Below the pieces are notes generated by a model, which worked only from the letters and a program-made list of their open reading frames with translations, searched no databases and had not been told where the DNA came from. Shown here in pieces: positions 1 to 10,316 of a DNA stretch of 64,000 nucleotides. The stretch is from Pyricularia pennisetigena (taxonomy: Eukaryota > Ascomycota > Sordariomycetes > Magnaporthales > Pyriculariaceae): NCBI RefSeq assembly GCF_004337985.1, contig NC_043743.1, positions 2,836,543 through 2,900,542 of the forward strand. Direction: 5' to 3'. Made by a program: the position numbers and the translations under genes. Within the stretch, counting starts at the first letter, position 1, and the number at the start of each line of letters is the position of its first letter.

Positions 1-270
1 TCTATGGCTTGCTCTATCCCAATCGTCAATACTCTCGACGGTGTACACTGTTCTGACAAGGCCCCCTGCGTGACCCTCTGCTGCCTTTTCCCTCGTTCAT
101 TCGTTCCCAAAGGCAGAGCGCTCGCTGTCTTTGGGACAGCCTAGTGGCACAATGCGCCCATCCACAATTTCTGTTCCTTTATCAATCGCGAGCCTCGAAG
201 AACAAGATGCTGTGTTCTCCAGTCGATCACATAATCGACCAGTTGTCCCCGTCGTTAAACACCCAATATT

Positions 271-673
271 TCATGCCTGCCTGCGGATTTCCCTGGCCGT
301 CTGCTTGAGGTTGTAGTTGCACTCCTCGTATGCCCGGCCGGCACCGAAGCCGGCGCCGACAAAGGCGGGCCAGGCCCTGCGCTTAAAGACAAGGACCGAG
401 AAGACGACGCCGAAGCCAAGGCCGAGTGTTGACTTGATCAGGAGGTTCGAGAGGCAGTGGTCCCACTGTTTAAACCCATTCGGTTCGCGCGCGGTGGCGT
501 CAGTGATCTGGGACTACGTAGTCAAGCCCAAGGGAGCCGTAGGTGGACTCGAAAGCTTTCAGGGGGAGAGAGATGGAAGTGGCGAAGGGCCTTTTTACCT
601 TCTCGTTCAGAAGTGATTCGCTGACCGGGCGCGCGAAGGCGGGCGAACGCGTAGGAGGAGCTGTCTCGGACAT
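271..673 (-). CDS. MIC10: MICOS complex subunit Mic10
   Basis: This is a small inner mitochondrial membrane protein that shapes cristae junctions as a core MICOS subunit. Two exons (673-599 and 465-271) join in phase 0 across a 133-base GT...CAG intron and give 89 residues, the normal family size. The N-terminus contains SESLLNEK and, after the splice, WDHCLSNLLIKS, the hallmark Mic10 start. Two hydrophobic segments with glycine-rich motifs follow (GLGFGVVF and GAGFGAGRAYEEC), as required for Mic10 oligomerisation; the tail is basic. The start ATG is the only one in frame before the conserved block. The gene is divergent from URB2. Family assignment is by sequence recognition and is strong. 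Confidence 0.93.
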
Positions 674-1233
674 TGTTTGTTTGGATTTGGGACTGCACGT
701 TCTGGGAGGATGGGTTTTGTTCGGTTCGATCAGTCAGGTTGAGCTCAATTGAGCTGGCCCAGGGCTTCTGCGAGTTGACATTGACTTACCTCGAGCGAAT
801 TGGTCGGTCGGAAGCTGTGGTTGAGAGTGCAGAGGGGGGGAATTGGAATGGTGGTGACGTTTTTGCGGGTGATTCCGATTCCTTACCGTGAGCTTCCTTA
901 CCCGACGACCGATGGGGATCCACATGGAAGTGGAAGCTTCGAAAATACCTGGCGCGCTGTGGTCCTTTGGAAGGCGGTGAAAAAGTTCACGCGCCGACTT
1001 TCTTTACTATGGGCAGAATCTTTGAAGACTTACTTCCCACCCCCGCTGGTAAACATTTTTGGAAAGACATTTATATCGTTGCCTATTTGCCTCGTTACCC
1101 ATCTAATGTTCATAAAACAAGGGATTTGATTGTTTCTGCTGGGTTTGCCTGGCAAATCTGCAGAGCCTGTGGCTGGCACTGTCACTTTCTACTTGAAAAT
1201 AAAAACTCGCCATCAGTACAAGTTACAGGGGTA
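674..1233. promoter_or_regulatory. Divergent promoter region MIC10/URB2
   Basis: This 560-base stretch separates the divergent MIC10 and URB2 starts and should hold both promoters and leaders. CCAAT boxes on the minus strand (ATTGG) are visible at 799-803 and 842-846. The frame of URB2 stays open back to 967, but those upstream codons do not look like protein, so I treat 967-1233 as leader. No other element is recognised. Confidence 0.5.
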
Positions 1234-4200
1234 ATGGAGGGCGCACAACTCCCCAAGCTCACCACCTCCCTCAATCAGGGTACGGTCGAGGAAGTTCCTC
1301 AAAAGCTCAAAGAGCTCTGGAATATCCTGACAACATCAGAACCTGACAGCACACATGCCTCTGAAAAATTTATACTGAGATGGCTGCTCAAGTCCATGGC
1401 TGGGTCTTCTACGGACGCCGAGACAATCCGGCGATACCCGTTGACATGGACCTTGATGGGCTGTCTTTTCAGCCGCATACCGCTTTTTTCTCTGGCAAAG
1501 GCTCTCGCGGATCGGAGGTTCATGGCTATCCTTCAGCAGACCTTGAAGAATATTTCAAGTTCTGACTTGCAGGAACCAGACGGCGATGTCGAGATGCAGG
1601 ATGCGCCAAGCTCTATCAAAAAGTCTCTGAAGAGGAAGAGATCTCAGGAGATCGCGTTTGACCTGAGTGTTCTGAAAGCACCTTTGTCGCGACTGCAATC
1701 TACCGAACAGGTCTTTGCAGCCTTGAAAGTGCTCATATCTAGGATCTCAACAGATGCCAACGACAAGGCTAATGATCGGATGGGAGCAGAGCACATCCGA
1801 TCTCTGTTTGGTTGTGCTACCAAAGATGCTCTTCAAATGATGTCGGCATCTTTGGATGTTTGCAAGCTTGCCATTGCCGAGGAAACTTCCGAATGCTTGG
1901 AAGGTCAAGAATCCTGGATTAACACGTTGGCTTCAATATGGGAGCTGCACATGCGAAGTGGTAGCGATGCCCGTGACTTCGCTCTACATATGGCCGGACC
2001 CAGCTGTTTGGTGCTCAGGAACCTGGTTAAGATGGACGGTTCTTCTTCCTCTACATTCAATAGGGGTGTTGCTAAGGCTTGGGAGAGAGACCTGCAAGGC
2101 CTGATAACCAAGAACCTCGTCCTTCCCGCTAGGTCCGAGTTTTTTGTCAAGAAGGGAACTGGAATCATGTCTGCCCCCACCAATCACCGAAGCGACCTCT
2201 CCGCCCTTTGCCCTGTTCTATTTCAACTGGTTCTACAGGCGCCGCAACCTATTGGAGGTACCAGTATGAAGAAAGATAACGAAGAGTGGATCGACGCTGT
2301 CTTTTCTGTACTTGAGGAGCGCATGAAGACGCTGGCGACTGAGCAGAGGAATTCTATAATGCAAGAACTTCTCGCGTCAGCTCTCGACCAAAACTCCTCC
2401 CCAAAGACTTCAACATTGCTGAATGTCTGCAAGGAATATGCTCTTGGTGACGACAAGGTAGACTGGGCTATCGTGTCTTCTGTTGCGCAATGTGATCCTG
2501 ATGTCTTCCTTACCTCTGAAGATGGAAGGAGCTTGTTGGACACGATTCTCAACGAGGCACCAACCGGAGCTGTTGACGACAAAGATACCTACGAGGCCCT
2601 CTGCTCCACGATGTTATCTCTTGCAAGTGGCTTTGTGAGAGCTCGAGACCTTTCTAAATTTGTCAAGAAGTGGTTCGAGCGCTTGACGAATTGCTCCATC
2701 CGCAAGAGTATGAAAACCACCGAAGGAATATTTTGGCTCGACTCTCGAATTTCTCAGGCGGTATCGAGCTATATCCAGGAGGCATTGACCACCAAACAAC
2801 TGGCCGATCTCATCAACGATCTCAGCCAATCGAACGATACCCCGGCGGAAGCAGCTCGCGCAGTTGTCTTTGATGCCATCTGTCAGGGCATTACCATTGA
2901 CGACTTTTGGGAGGCCGTTGGCACCAGTCTATTTGAAAGTGTGTGGGCTTCGCCGACCAACTTCAAGGCCTCCGAAGTGTCTTCTGCACAGCGAAGGATA
3001 GCAGCCAAGGCCTTCACCTGGGACGTTGCCAATGATCCTTGGGAGATGACAGGTACTTTCCTACGGTCTAGCCTCGATCAGCCGAAGCTGAAAACCCCTG
3101 CTACCTTTGAGGCTTTTCGAAGCGCTATTGCAGCGTGGAACTCCCGTTATGCTGGTGAAGTTGTCTTGCCTCAGGAGAAGTCCTTGTTGAGCCCCGATGG
3201 GGTGATTTCAGGGTTTATGCAAGTTCTTAACGAAAAGCTATTAACCGAGGAGCTCAGCTTTGATGACGCCATTTTGCGGCTTCGCCTGGAGAGCGACAAC
3301 CTCAGGAAGGAATCGGATGTTTTCAGCTTACTGCCCTTGGGAAAGGTGTCAGTGACTACTTATCTCGCATGGATTTTGTTCTATTTCCCGAAACTGCTAC
3401 AGTAAGTCTTGATAAGCATACAAAACATTAAACCCCCAATGACTTCCGCTGAATAAGTGCTAAACCCATATAAGAATGCTGCAGTCGACCAATGGCTTAG
3501 CCGACTTTGTCAAGGCGGTTATAGCGTTCCTCGGTCGATCGAGCGGGACAACTGCTTCGCCATCAAGGCCAGCCTTTGATGCGTTTGCTAAAGCTTTGAC
3601 TGAATCATTCGCAGATATCCCAGGTGGTTGTCTATCAAGTAAGTTCTGCACCTCAAATAAAGCTGCTCCTTTTGCGACACTAGGAGAAGCAGCGCGTTGA
3701 CGTTTATTCCAGCAACCTTTGTGGGCCCAGTCATAGAAATCTTGAAATCTCCAGACTCGTTTGGTCAACCAACCAAGCCAGGGGTGGCTGCAGCGAGATT
3801 AGTGACCAGTCTCAGCAGTGAACGACTCCAGCGTGGTGACAGAGAACGGTTGATGGAAACTGTTTACACCCTCGCAAGATCTCAGACTTCTGCTGATTTT
3901 GATGGGCTTTCTTGGGAGTCTCTTCTGGGGCTCATGGTGCAGTTGATGGCAAAACCTACCTTCTACGCGGTAAGTATTTACATCTTTCTTCACTAGGTGA
4001 CGTGGTTCGCGCTGACCATTTTGTTTAGGAAATGAGCATTCAAGGACTTCTGGAAATCGGAAAGCTTCTCAAAAAGAGAATCCGGATGGATAAGGCAGAG
4101 CTGTTCCAGGAATCGCGGACAGCGGTAGCGTTCAAGCTATACGGAGAATTGGCATATCTGACTTTTAGGTAAGTGACGCTTATTCCTAGTGTAACAGCAT

Positions 4201-5782
4201 TCGCTAATATGGGCGTAGACAAATGTCCGTTTCTGCTGGAGCCAGAGAGACAAACTTCATTAAAGAAGTCTGGCCAGCAATTTCCAAGGCACTCAGGAAG
4301 AAAGGCCGCGACACTGACATAGTCCCATTGACATTACTTACCGCCTTTGTGGTCGCCATTCAACAATCTCCCGTTCAGGACCAGCTCTCACAAGAGATTG
4401 GCTCATTGGAGGAGTCAAAGGTAGAACTGTCCCGGTTGGCAATTCTTGCGATGGAGGAGCACTTCAAGGGCTCCAAGAAGGCTGTTGAGTTGGATCTGGA
4501 AACTCTGATAAAACTTCGAGCCGCCTTTATGGCCGCAGAAGTCAGTTGGAGCTCCAGTAATCAAGACGCAATAGCAGCAATGCGCGAGCAAATCATTGCG
4601 GCTACTTCCGAAATCCGGAAAGCCGATGTTGAGATCGGCACCCTGACCACCTCTTTCATCGCAGGCCGACTGGGGCAGGGGCAACATGGCTCTGTCGATG
4701 AGGGGGGATCTTGGAGTGCAGGAGACTCGGGCAAGAATGACCGCTCGAAGCTTGACATCAAGTCCATCATTAAGAGTGTGGACATGACAATTCCAGACGG
4801 CGATGATGCCGCAAAAGCAGCTTTCATCCGAGACCTGGTGTCACATCTGCAGAATGACAGTAACAGAGCCATAAATCTTCTCACCGCTAGACGTGTGATT
4901 AAGGCCGGCATAGAAGGTGCGTTTTCTGCTAGGAGCTTCATTTTGCACAGTATTGTGGCTAACTTGCGAGGCTTCCCAGTATCATCTGCCACCGATGAAT
5001 CGGCCGTAGTGCTCAGCATGGTTCAGAACACGCTCACACAACTACTTGTCAGCGCTGGCTCAGTCAATGAGTTTGTTGACGGAGCTCGAACAATTTACCA
5101 ATTACTTGAAACGAAGTTGGCCTCAGTCACACAGTGGAACGTGGAGCACACCTTGAGCAGCATTGCTGTCGTCTGTTCGGATAACGCTATTAACGCGGAT
5201 GTGATCCGTTCTTCGCCCAAGATGTATGAGTGGCTTTGTCTCATGATGGAAGTGGTTCTGAAAAGACACCGCCGCCGTCTCGAAGGTCACCTCCATCTTC
5301 TCATCACCGTGCTTCAGGCGCTCCTCACTTGCCTGATACTGAACCCATATGATACCACACAGGGGAGCTGGGCATCTGGACCGGTGTCGGGCAGGAAGTA
5401 TGAAAGCTTTCCGTACTGGGAGAGGCATGCCAAGATATACGGTCGCCTGCTTACGTTGGTATGCGAACCGAGCGCCGCTTCGGTGATGCGCACCCACCAG
5501 CACGGGACCAGCGCTCCTCTAGACTCGGCAACGGACGCGGCCAAACGCTCGGCGGGCCAGTACATGTACTTGGTGCTGATGCACTTTATCAAACTGCAGC
5601 TAGAGAGCGATGTACCTCATGCGGTACGGGAGGCTTTGGTGCCGGGTATCAATTCGATTCTGGACGTCACGCCACCTGATATGCGCAAGGTCATGGCCGA
5701 TGCGATGGATGCTAGCGGCAGGGCGATTTTCAAGGATATTTACGAGAAATACCGGAGGTTTGGCAAGTGGAGGGGCGCTTAA
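1234..5782 (+). CDS. URB2: Nucleolar pre-ribosome protein Urb2/Npa2
   Basis: This is a large nucleolar factor needed for early 60S pre-ribosome assembly and 27S pre-rRNA processing. Five exons (1234-3401, 3475-3638, 3713-3969, 4029-4168, 4219-5782) join without a frame break into 1430 residues. The protein is helical and HEAT-like, with an acidic/basic linker near residues 110-150. The C-terminal Urb2 domain is recognisable: the last ~250 residues contain YWERHAKIYGRLLTLVCEPS and a terminal stretch ending in IFKDIYEKYRRFGKWRGA. The ATG at 1234 (MEGAQLPKL) is chosen because the 89 upstream in-frame codons lack protein-like composition. Intron 1 uses an AAG acceptor; the alternative CAG 10 bases later would hit a stop. 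Length agrees with filamentous fungal Urb2. Confidence 0.9.
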
Positions 5783-6039
5783 GGCGTTGGAGTTGTACAT
5801 GGTAAGACACATTACAAGTAGAGCCCTCGCTAGTGAATGCCCAGCAGTCACGTCTACGACCATGTTCAACCTGCTCTTGATGAGACTGCGCGCTCTGTTC
5901 ATATTGTTTTTTTATTATTATATATGGCATCAAAAAAAAAGAGTCAAGAGTTCAAAACACATAAAATCTATTTCACAAAAGCATTATTGTGTAAATATTA
6001 TGTCAGGTGAGATGAGCAACATAGTTGTGTTGCCACAGA

Positions 6040-6981
6040 TTAGCCAGTCACAGAACTCTCCTTGACTTGATTATCTGGTCTTCCGTGCTTCTTGGCATGA
6101 GAGACAAGGGCACTGCGCATATCCCAAAGGGCAAAGATCCAGATAATCTGGGCGACCCAGGCGCCCAAGATATCGACAAGCCAGTTATTCCTCCAAGAAC
6201 TTCCAATCATGGACCAGCGCAAGGCCTCACCCAGCCAGTTGACAGTGACGAGATAGTTGCCGCGCTCCAGGCCCCTGATGGATGCCTCTGCGACCTCATC
6301 GGGCGACTGCACTGGGTCGTCCTTCTCGAGCACCTTTGTGACGGGATGCTTGATCTCCTGCTCCCTCTCGAACGCGGCGCTGGTGATGGTGCCGGGCAGC
6401 ACAACGTGGACCTTGACGGGGTGGTCCGGGTACAGCAGGACCTCCTGGCTGAGGGCGTCGGCGAGGCAGCGCAGGGCGGCCTTGGACGGTGCGTACAGGC
6501 CGTAGCCCGCGATGCTGGCCATGACGGCGGCCGTCGACGTGAAGATGAGGTGGCGCGGCTCGGCGCCTGGGCCCGGGGCCGGACTCGACGGGTCGTACCA
6601 CGCCCGCAGCACCGCGTGCGCCAGCTCCGCCGTGCCCCAGTAGTTGACGTCCATAGCCTGGCGCGAGATGCGCATGGCGTCCGAGGTGTCGGCGAACAAG
6701 CTCGGGTGCGCGATCCCGGCTACCGTCCAGACGATGTCTGGAGGTTGCCCGCCGTTCCATGCCGTTGCGGCTTCCAGGAGCTTGATGGCGTAGCCGGGCT
6801 GGCCTACGTCGGCGGATATGTGGTGGAACCTTTGCTTCTTGGGGGATTTTGCTGCGGACTATATTGGAGAGTTGAAGTGGTTTGGTGTTAGTCAGGCACG
6901 GTGGTGGGAGGGGGAAATAAATGAACACAATAATTGCACTTGAAAGTAGTCTCGAATAAAATGTCACGGAATCACAGGAGC

Positions 6982-7018
<37 letters not shown>

Positions 7019-7365
7019 AGCGTACTTTCACTGCTGCGATAGTCTCCTCCAGCTTCTGGACATTTCGTGCCACTATAATCAAATTGGCACCCTTCGCCGC
7101 CAGCTTGATGGCCACGCTTCTGCCCATGCCATCTGAGCCGCCAGTGAGCAGGATAGTCTGAACAAGGACAATAGTAGTCAGCACTTTGTTTATGTGGTTC
7201 GGCGCCAGTCTAAATTCGTAAACCGAGACTACATACCTTGCCCTCAACGGGCATGTTATTCTTTGCCCCAAACATTCCCATTGCGCTTACTAGAGCGATT
7301 GCGCCCAACAAACCAAGTGCAGTTAATTTGACGCTTGATTCGCTGGGAATGAGGTTAGACTCCAT
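6040..7365 (-). CDS. TSC10: 3-ketodihydrosphingosine reductase (Tsc10/Ksr1)
   Basis: This ER-membrane short-chain dehydrogenase reduces 3-ketosphinganine to sphinganine with NADPH, the second step of sphingolipid synthesis. Exons 7365-7237, 7157-7026 and 6858-6040 join in phase 0 to give 359 residues. An N-terminal membrane segment (about residues 15-31) precedes the nucleotide-binding motif TGGSDGMG (about residues 48-55). The catalytic YAPSK motif lies about two-thirds along, after a serine-containing STAAVMAS strand. The C-terminal part has the hydrophobic segment [20 protein letters not shown] typical of Tsc10. Intron 2 (7025-6859) carries a 31-base homopolymer just after its donor. The gene is divergent from SAS10 and convergent with URB2. 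Confidence 0.92.
6985..7015. repeat. Poly(A) run, 31 bases
   Basis: This is an uninterrupted A run on the + strand, i.e. a T run on the TSC10 transcript, 10 bases inside intron 2. It does not disturb the splice sites. Confidence 0.95.
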
Positions 7366-7825
7366 CGAGTGATTCGTGCCAATGGCAACAAAATCTGCAC
7401 AAAAAGGTTCAGATCTCGGACTTTATCCTCTAGCATCAAGTCCCAAACAACTTCCATTTAAAGAGTGTGCTTCAGTTTCTCGGCTTCATTCCTTCTTTCA
7501 GGCTTTCATCCAACGGCCCGATATCATCACAGGCAGGCAGCAGGCCAAGGGGGCAAAGGGGGAATTTTAACCCCTGTTCCGTGCATCTTAATGTCAGTGG
7601 GAAACTGGATGGCATGTGTGGGTGGGGCAACACCTGCGCTACCGCACCTCGAGCGCTGCAAGCCGATAACGATAACAAAAAATTATTAGCTTGAAGCATC
7701 AGCAACCCACCTTGGGTCTTGGGATAAATTTCCAACTACACCTGAACACGGTGATTGTGCCTGCCCGACAACGCGCGTATTTTCTACTTGAATTCTCCTA
7801 TCGCAGCCGGTTCAAAACTTTCATC
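7366..7825. promoter_or_regulatory. Divergent promoter region TSC10/SAS10
   Basis: This 460-base stretch between two divergent starts should contain both promoters. A CCAAT box lies at 7379-7383, close to the TSC10 start. The SAS10 frame is open back to 7691 but lacks family similarity there, so this is taken as leader. Confidence 0.45.
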
Positions 7826-9673
7826 ATGGGCAAGAAGCGCAAGGCATCCCGGCAGACTGAGCCTTCGGGCCCGCGAGAGGTTGATCCCTCCGACGCTCGC
7901 CTGATGGTCAACTCGTACGAAGATCTCGCCGATTCCGAAGAGGAGTATTTCATCAACCGCGACAAGATCCTGCTCGAAGAGGGACCCAGCTCGAAGCGCC
8001 GAAAGGCCGACAAAGAGGAGGAGATGCTCGAGTCTTCAGACGAGGAGGTTCTGGATTACGGCGACTCGGAGGACGACGAAAGTGACGATGAGCTCGACGC
8101 CCGCAAAAAGAAAAAGGCTGCGGAGGACGAGGACGAGGAGGACGACCAGGGCTACTGGGGCTCCAACAAGAAGGAATACTACGAAGCGGATGCCCTGGAG
8201 ACCGAGGCAGACGCCCTGGCAGAGGAAGCTGAAGCCAAGAAGCTGCAGCAAAAGAAACTGGCTCGCATGTCCGAGGCAGATTTTATGTTCGACGCCGATG
8301 AATGGCTTGGTGAAGGCAAGGATGAAGACGCGGAGGGCGACCAAGCAGTCACAGAGGTTCTCAAGGATGTCGAAATCACCAGCGACATGGGCGATGACGA
8401 AGTGTACCGGACACTACAGGCCAGGTACCCCGAGTTCGACGGTCTGGTAGACGAGTTCCAGCAGCTGCAACCACGCTTGGCTGAGTACCAGAAGGCCGCC
8501 GAGGGCAAGCCGTCCAAGTCGCTCGAGGTCGTGCAGTACTGGACGCTGGGCTGCTACATAGCCGCCCTGGCGAGCTATATTGCTATCCTCACGTCCCCTG
8601 TTAGAGATGGCGACGGCAAGGACTCCGCCAAGACGCTAGATCCAGCGACGCTCCGCGATCACGATGTCATGGCGACCCTGGTCGACTGCCGGGAGGCGTG
8701 GGTTCATGTGAAGGCCCTGAAGGCCTCGTCAAAACCGACAAGCCAGGTTGAGGATGTGGAGATGCTGTCAGATTCTGCAGAAGAGCTCGAGGAACCACAG
8801 TCGGCAAAGGCCGACAAGGGCCACGGAGCGTCAGCTGTCGAGACACACAGCATGCTCAGGAAGAAGAAGGCTCTGGAAAAGAAGAAGTTGGCCAATGCCA
8901 AGAAGCTGGAGGAATCCCTCGCTGATCTTGATGGGCTGCTGGAAAAGCCCAAGAAACGAAGCAAGAAAGACAAGGCGGCGCCGTCCGACATGCGTGACGA
9001 AGCTGAAAACTCGGACTTTGGCGACGAGGAGATACTCGACGCGGGGGCAGCGGAACAAAAGGCCGCCCGCAAGAAGACACTTCGGTTTTACACGTCTCAA
9101 ATCACACAAAAGGCTGACCGTCGTGCCGGAAAGGGCAGGGACGCGGGAGGTGACATGGACATACCGTACCGAGAGCGTCTGCGGGATCGCCAGGCCAGGC
9201 TCAATGCCGAAGCCGAGAGGCGCGGACAAAAGAGCTCCAAGCACGGCGAGGATCTGGATTCGGGAGACGACTACGACGACGAGGAGGCGGGCTTGGCCCA
9301 GGAGGTCCGCGGAGACGAGGACGAGTACTACGACATGGTGGCGCACGGGGCGCGGCAGAAGAAGGCGGATAAGGCGGCGAGGCAGGAGGCCCTCAAAGCG
9401 GCCGGCAAAGGAGACCGCGTGGTGGAGAAGGAGGAGATTGGAGAGGACGGGAAGCGGCAGGTCACGTACCAGATCCTCAAGAACAAGGGGCTCGCGCCCA
9501 AGAGGAAGAAGGACTCCCAGAACCCGCGTGTCAAGAAGCGCAAGAAGTTCGAGCAAAGCAAGAAGAAGCTCAAGAGTATGCGGCCTGTGTACAGCGGAGG
9601 AGAGGGCAAGGGTGGATACCAAGGAGAACTCAGCGGTATCAAGACTGGCCTGGTCAAGAGTGTCAAGTTATAG
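7826..9673 (+). CDS. SAS10: U3 snoRNP protein Sas10/Utp3
   Basis: This is a nucleolar SSU-processome component needed for 18S rRNA maturation; the yeast orthologue is also linked to silencing. The single-exon 615-residue protein starts at MGKKRKASRQ, placed at the ATG following a pyrimidine-rich leader. It is extremely charged, with long Glu/Asp and Lys tracts. A central Sas10/Utp3/Lcp5 domain (about residues 195-300, including the segment from YRTLQARYPEFD) is followed by a Lys-rich coiled stretch. The conserved C-terminal Sas10 domain begins near RKKTLRFYTSQITQKADRR and contains DIPYRERLRDRQARLNAEAE. The basic tail ends in IKTGLVKSVKL, typical of the family. Upstream in-frame ATG at 7691 is rejected for lack of similarity. 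Confidence 0.93.
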   Translation: MGKKRKASRQTEPSGPREVDPSDARLMVNSYEDLADSEEEYFINRDKILLEEGPSSKRRKADKEEEMLESSDEEVLDYGDSEDDESDDELDARKKKKAAEDEDEEDDQGYWGSNKKEYYEADALETEADALAEEAEAKKLQQKKLARMSEADFMFDADEWLGEGKDEDAEGDQAVTEVLKDVEITSDMGDDEVYRTLQARYPEFDGLVDEFQQLQPRLAEYQKAAEGKPSKSLEVVQYWTLGCYIAALASYIAILTSPVRDGDGKDSAKTLDPATLRDHDVMATLVDCREAWVHVKALKASSKPTSQVEDVEMLSDSAEELEEPQSAKADKGHGASAVETHSMLRKKKALEKKKLANAKKLEESLADLDGLLEKPKKRSKKDKAAPSDMRDEAENSDFGDEEILDAGAAEQKAARKKTLRFYTSQITQKADRRAGKGRDAGGDMDIPYRERLRDRQARLNAEAERRGQKSSKHGEDLDSGDDYDDEEAGLAQEVRGDEDEYYDMVAHGARQKKADKAARQEALKAAGKGDRVVEKEEIGEDGKRQVTYQILKNKGLAPKRKKDSQNPRVKKRKKFEQSKKKLKSMRPVYSGGEGKGGYQGELSGIKTGLVKSVKL

Positions 9674-10316
9674 AAGGGTGTGGTTGGTTTGTTGTAGTTT
9701 TGATACAGGACCAGCTTTTATTTTTATTTTTTTATTTTTTATTTTTCTTTATTCCATTGAAAGCACGTTGGCTTTCGTTCTTTATTTCTCATGAAACCAA
9801 ACCTCTAAAATGAGTTCTGGTAAAAGATTCTTTTCATATATGGGCGTAAGTATAGGGTAAATGAAGCATCAATAGCTTGATGGTGGTTGCTTTTTTTCGG
9901 CGGTAGCCTGGCCTGTCATGGCGTCTGACGGTTGACTGACTTCAACGGTTCGAAAGTTCAGACCTGGAGTCAATTCCCCACTGTGTCCACGCTACAAGGG
10001 ACTGGTCCCCGCTATCATCAAATCGCAGTTGGAGACGCAACACCCTCAACTTTGACAGCTAAACCGTAGCTCTAATACATGACGATTTCCGGCGTGTTCT
10101 TTTCATGTTTGTCTTCTTATTTCTGCATGAATTGATGAATACAAGCATAGACTTTAGTTAATTGAGGCTTCCAGATGCAGCTGCTGCTCGCTGCACACTT
10201 AACCTCCACCCTCCGTGACCCTACCCTCTAACTGCCACCTGTCGAGCTTTCGCACCTATTCTCACCTTTCCCGATCAACCGGGGGCCGTCCCCGGCGAGG
10301 ACAACGCACGCACAAA
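9674..10316. other. Intergenic region SAS10-COG1
   Basis: This stretch holds the SAS10 3' flank, with T-rich sequence at about 9717-9750, and the COG1 promoter and leader. No coding signal or recognised element is visible. Confidence 0.4.

Noticed and set aside
967..1233. In-frame N-terminal extension of URB2 by 89 codons
   Set aside because: Composition is leader-like, and the family start fits the ATG at 1234.
8831..9622. Long minus-strand ORF (263 codons) opposite SAS10
   Set aside because: It is a shadow of the charged SAS10 coding strand with no independent start context or domain.
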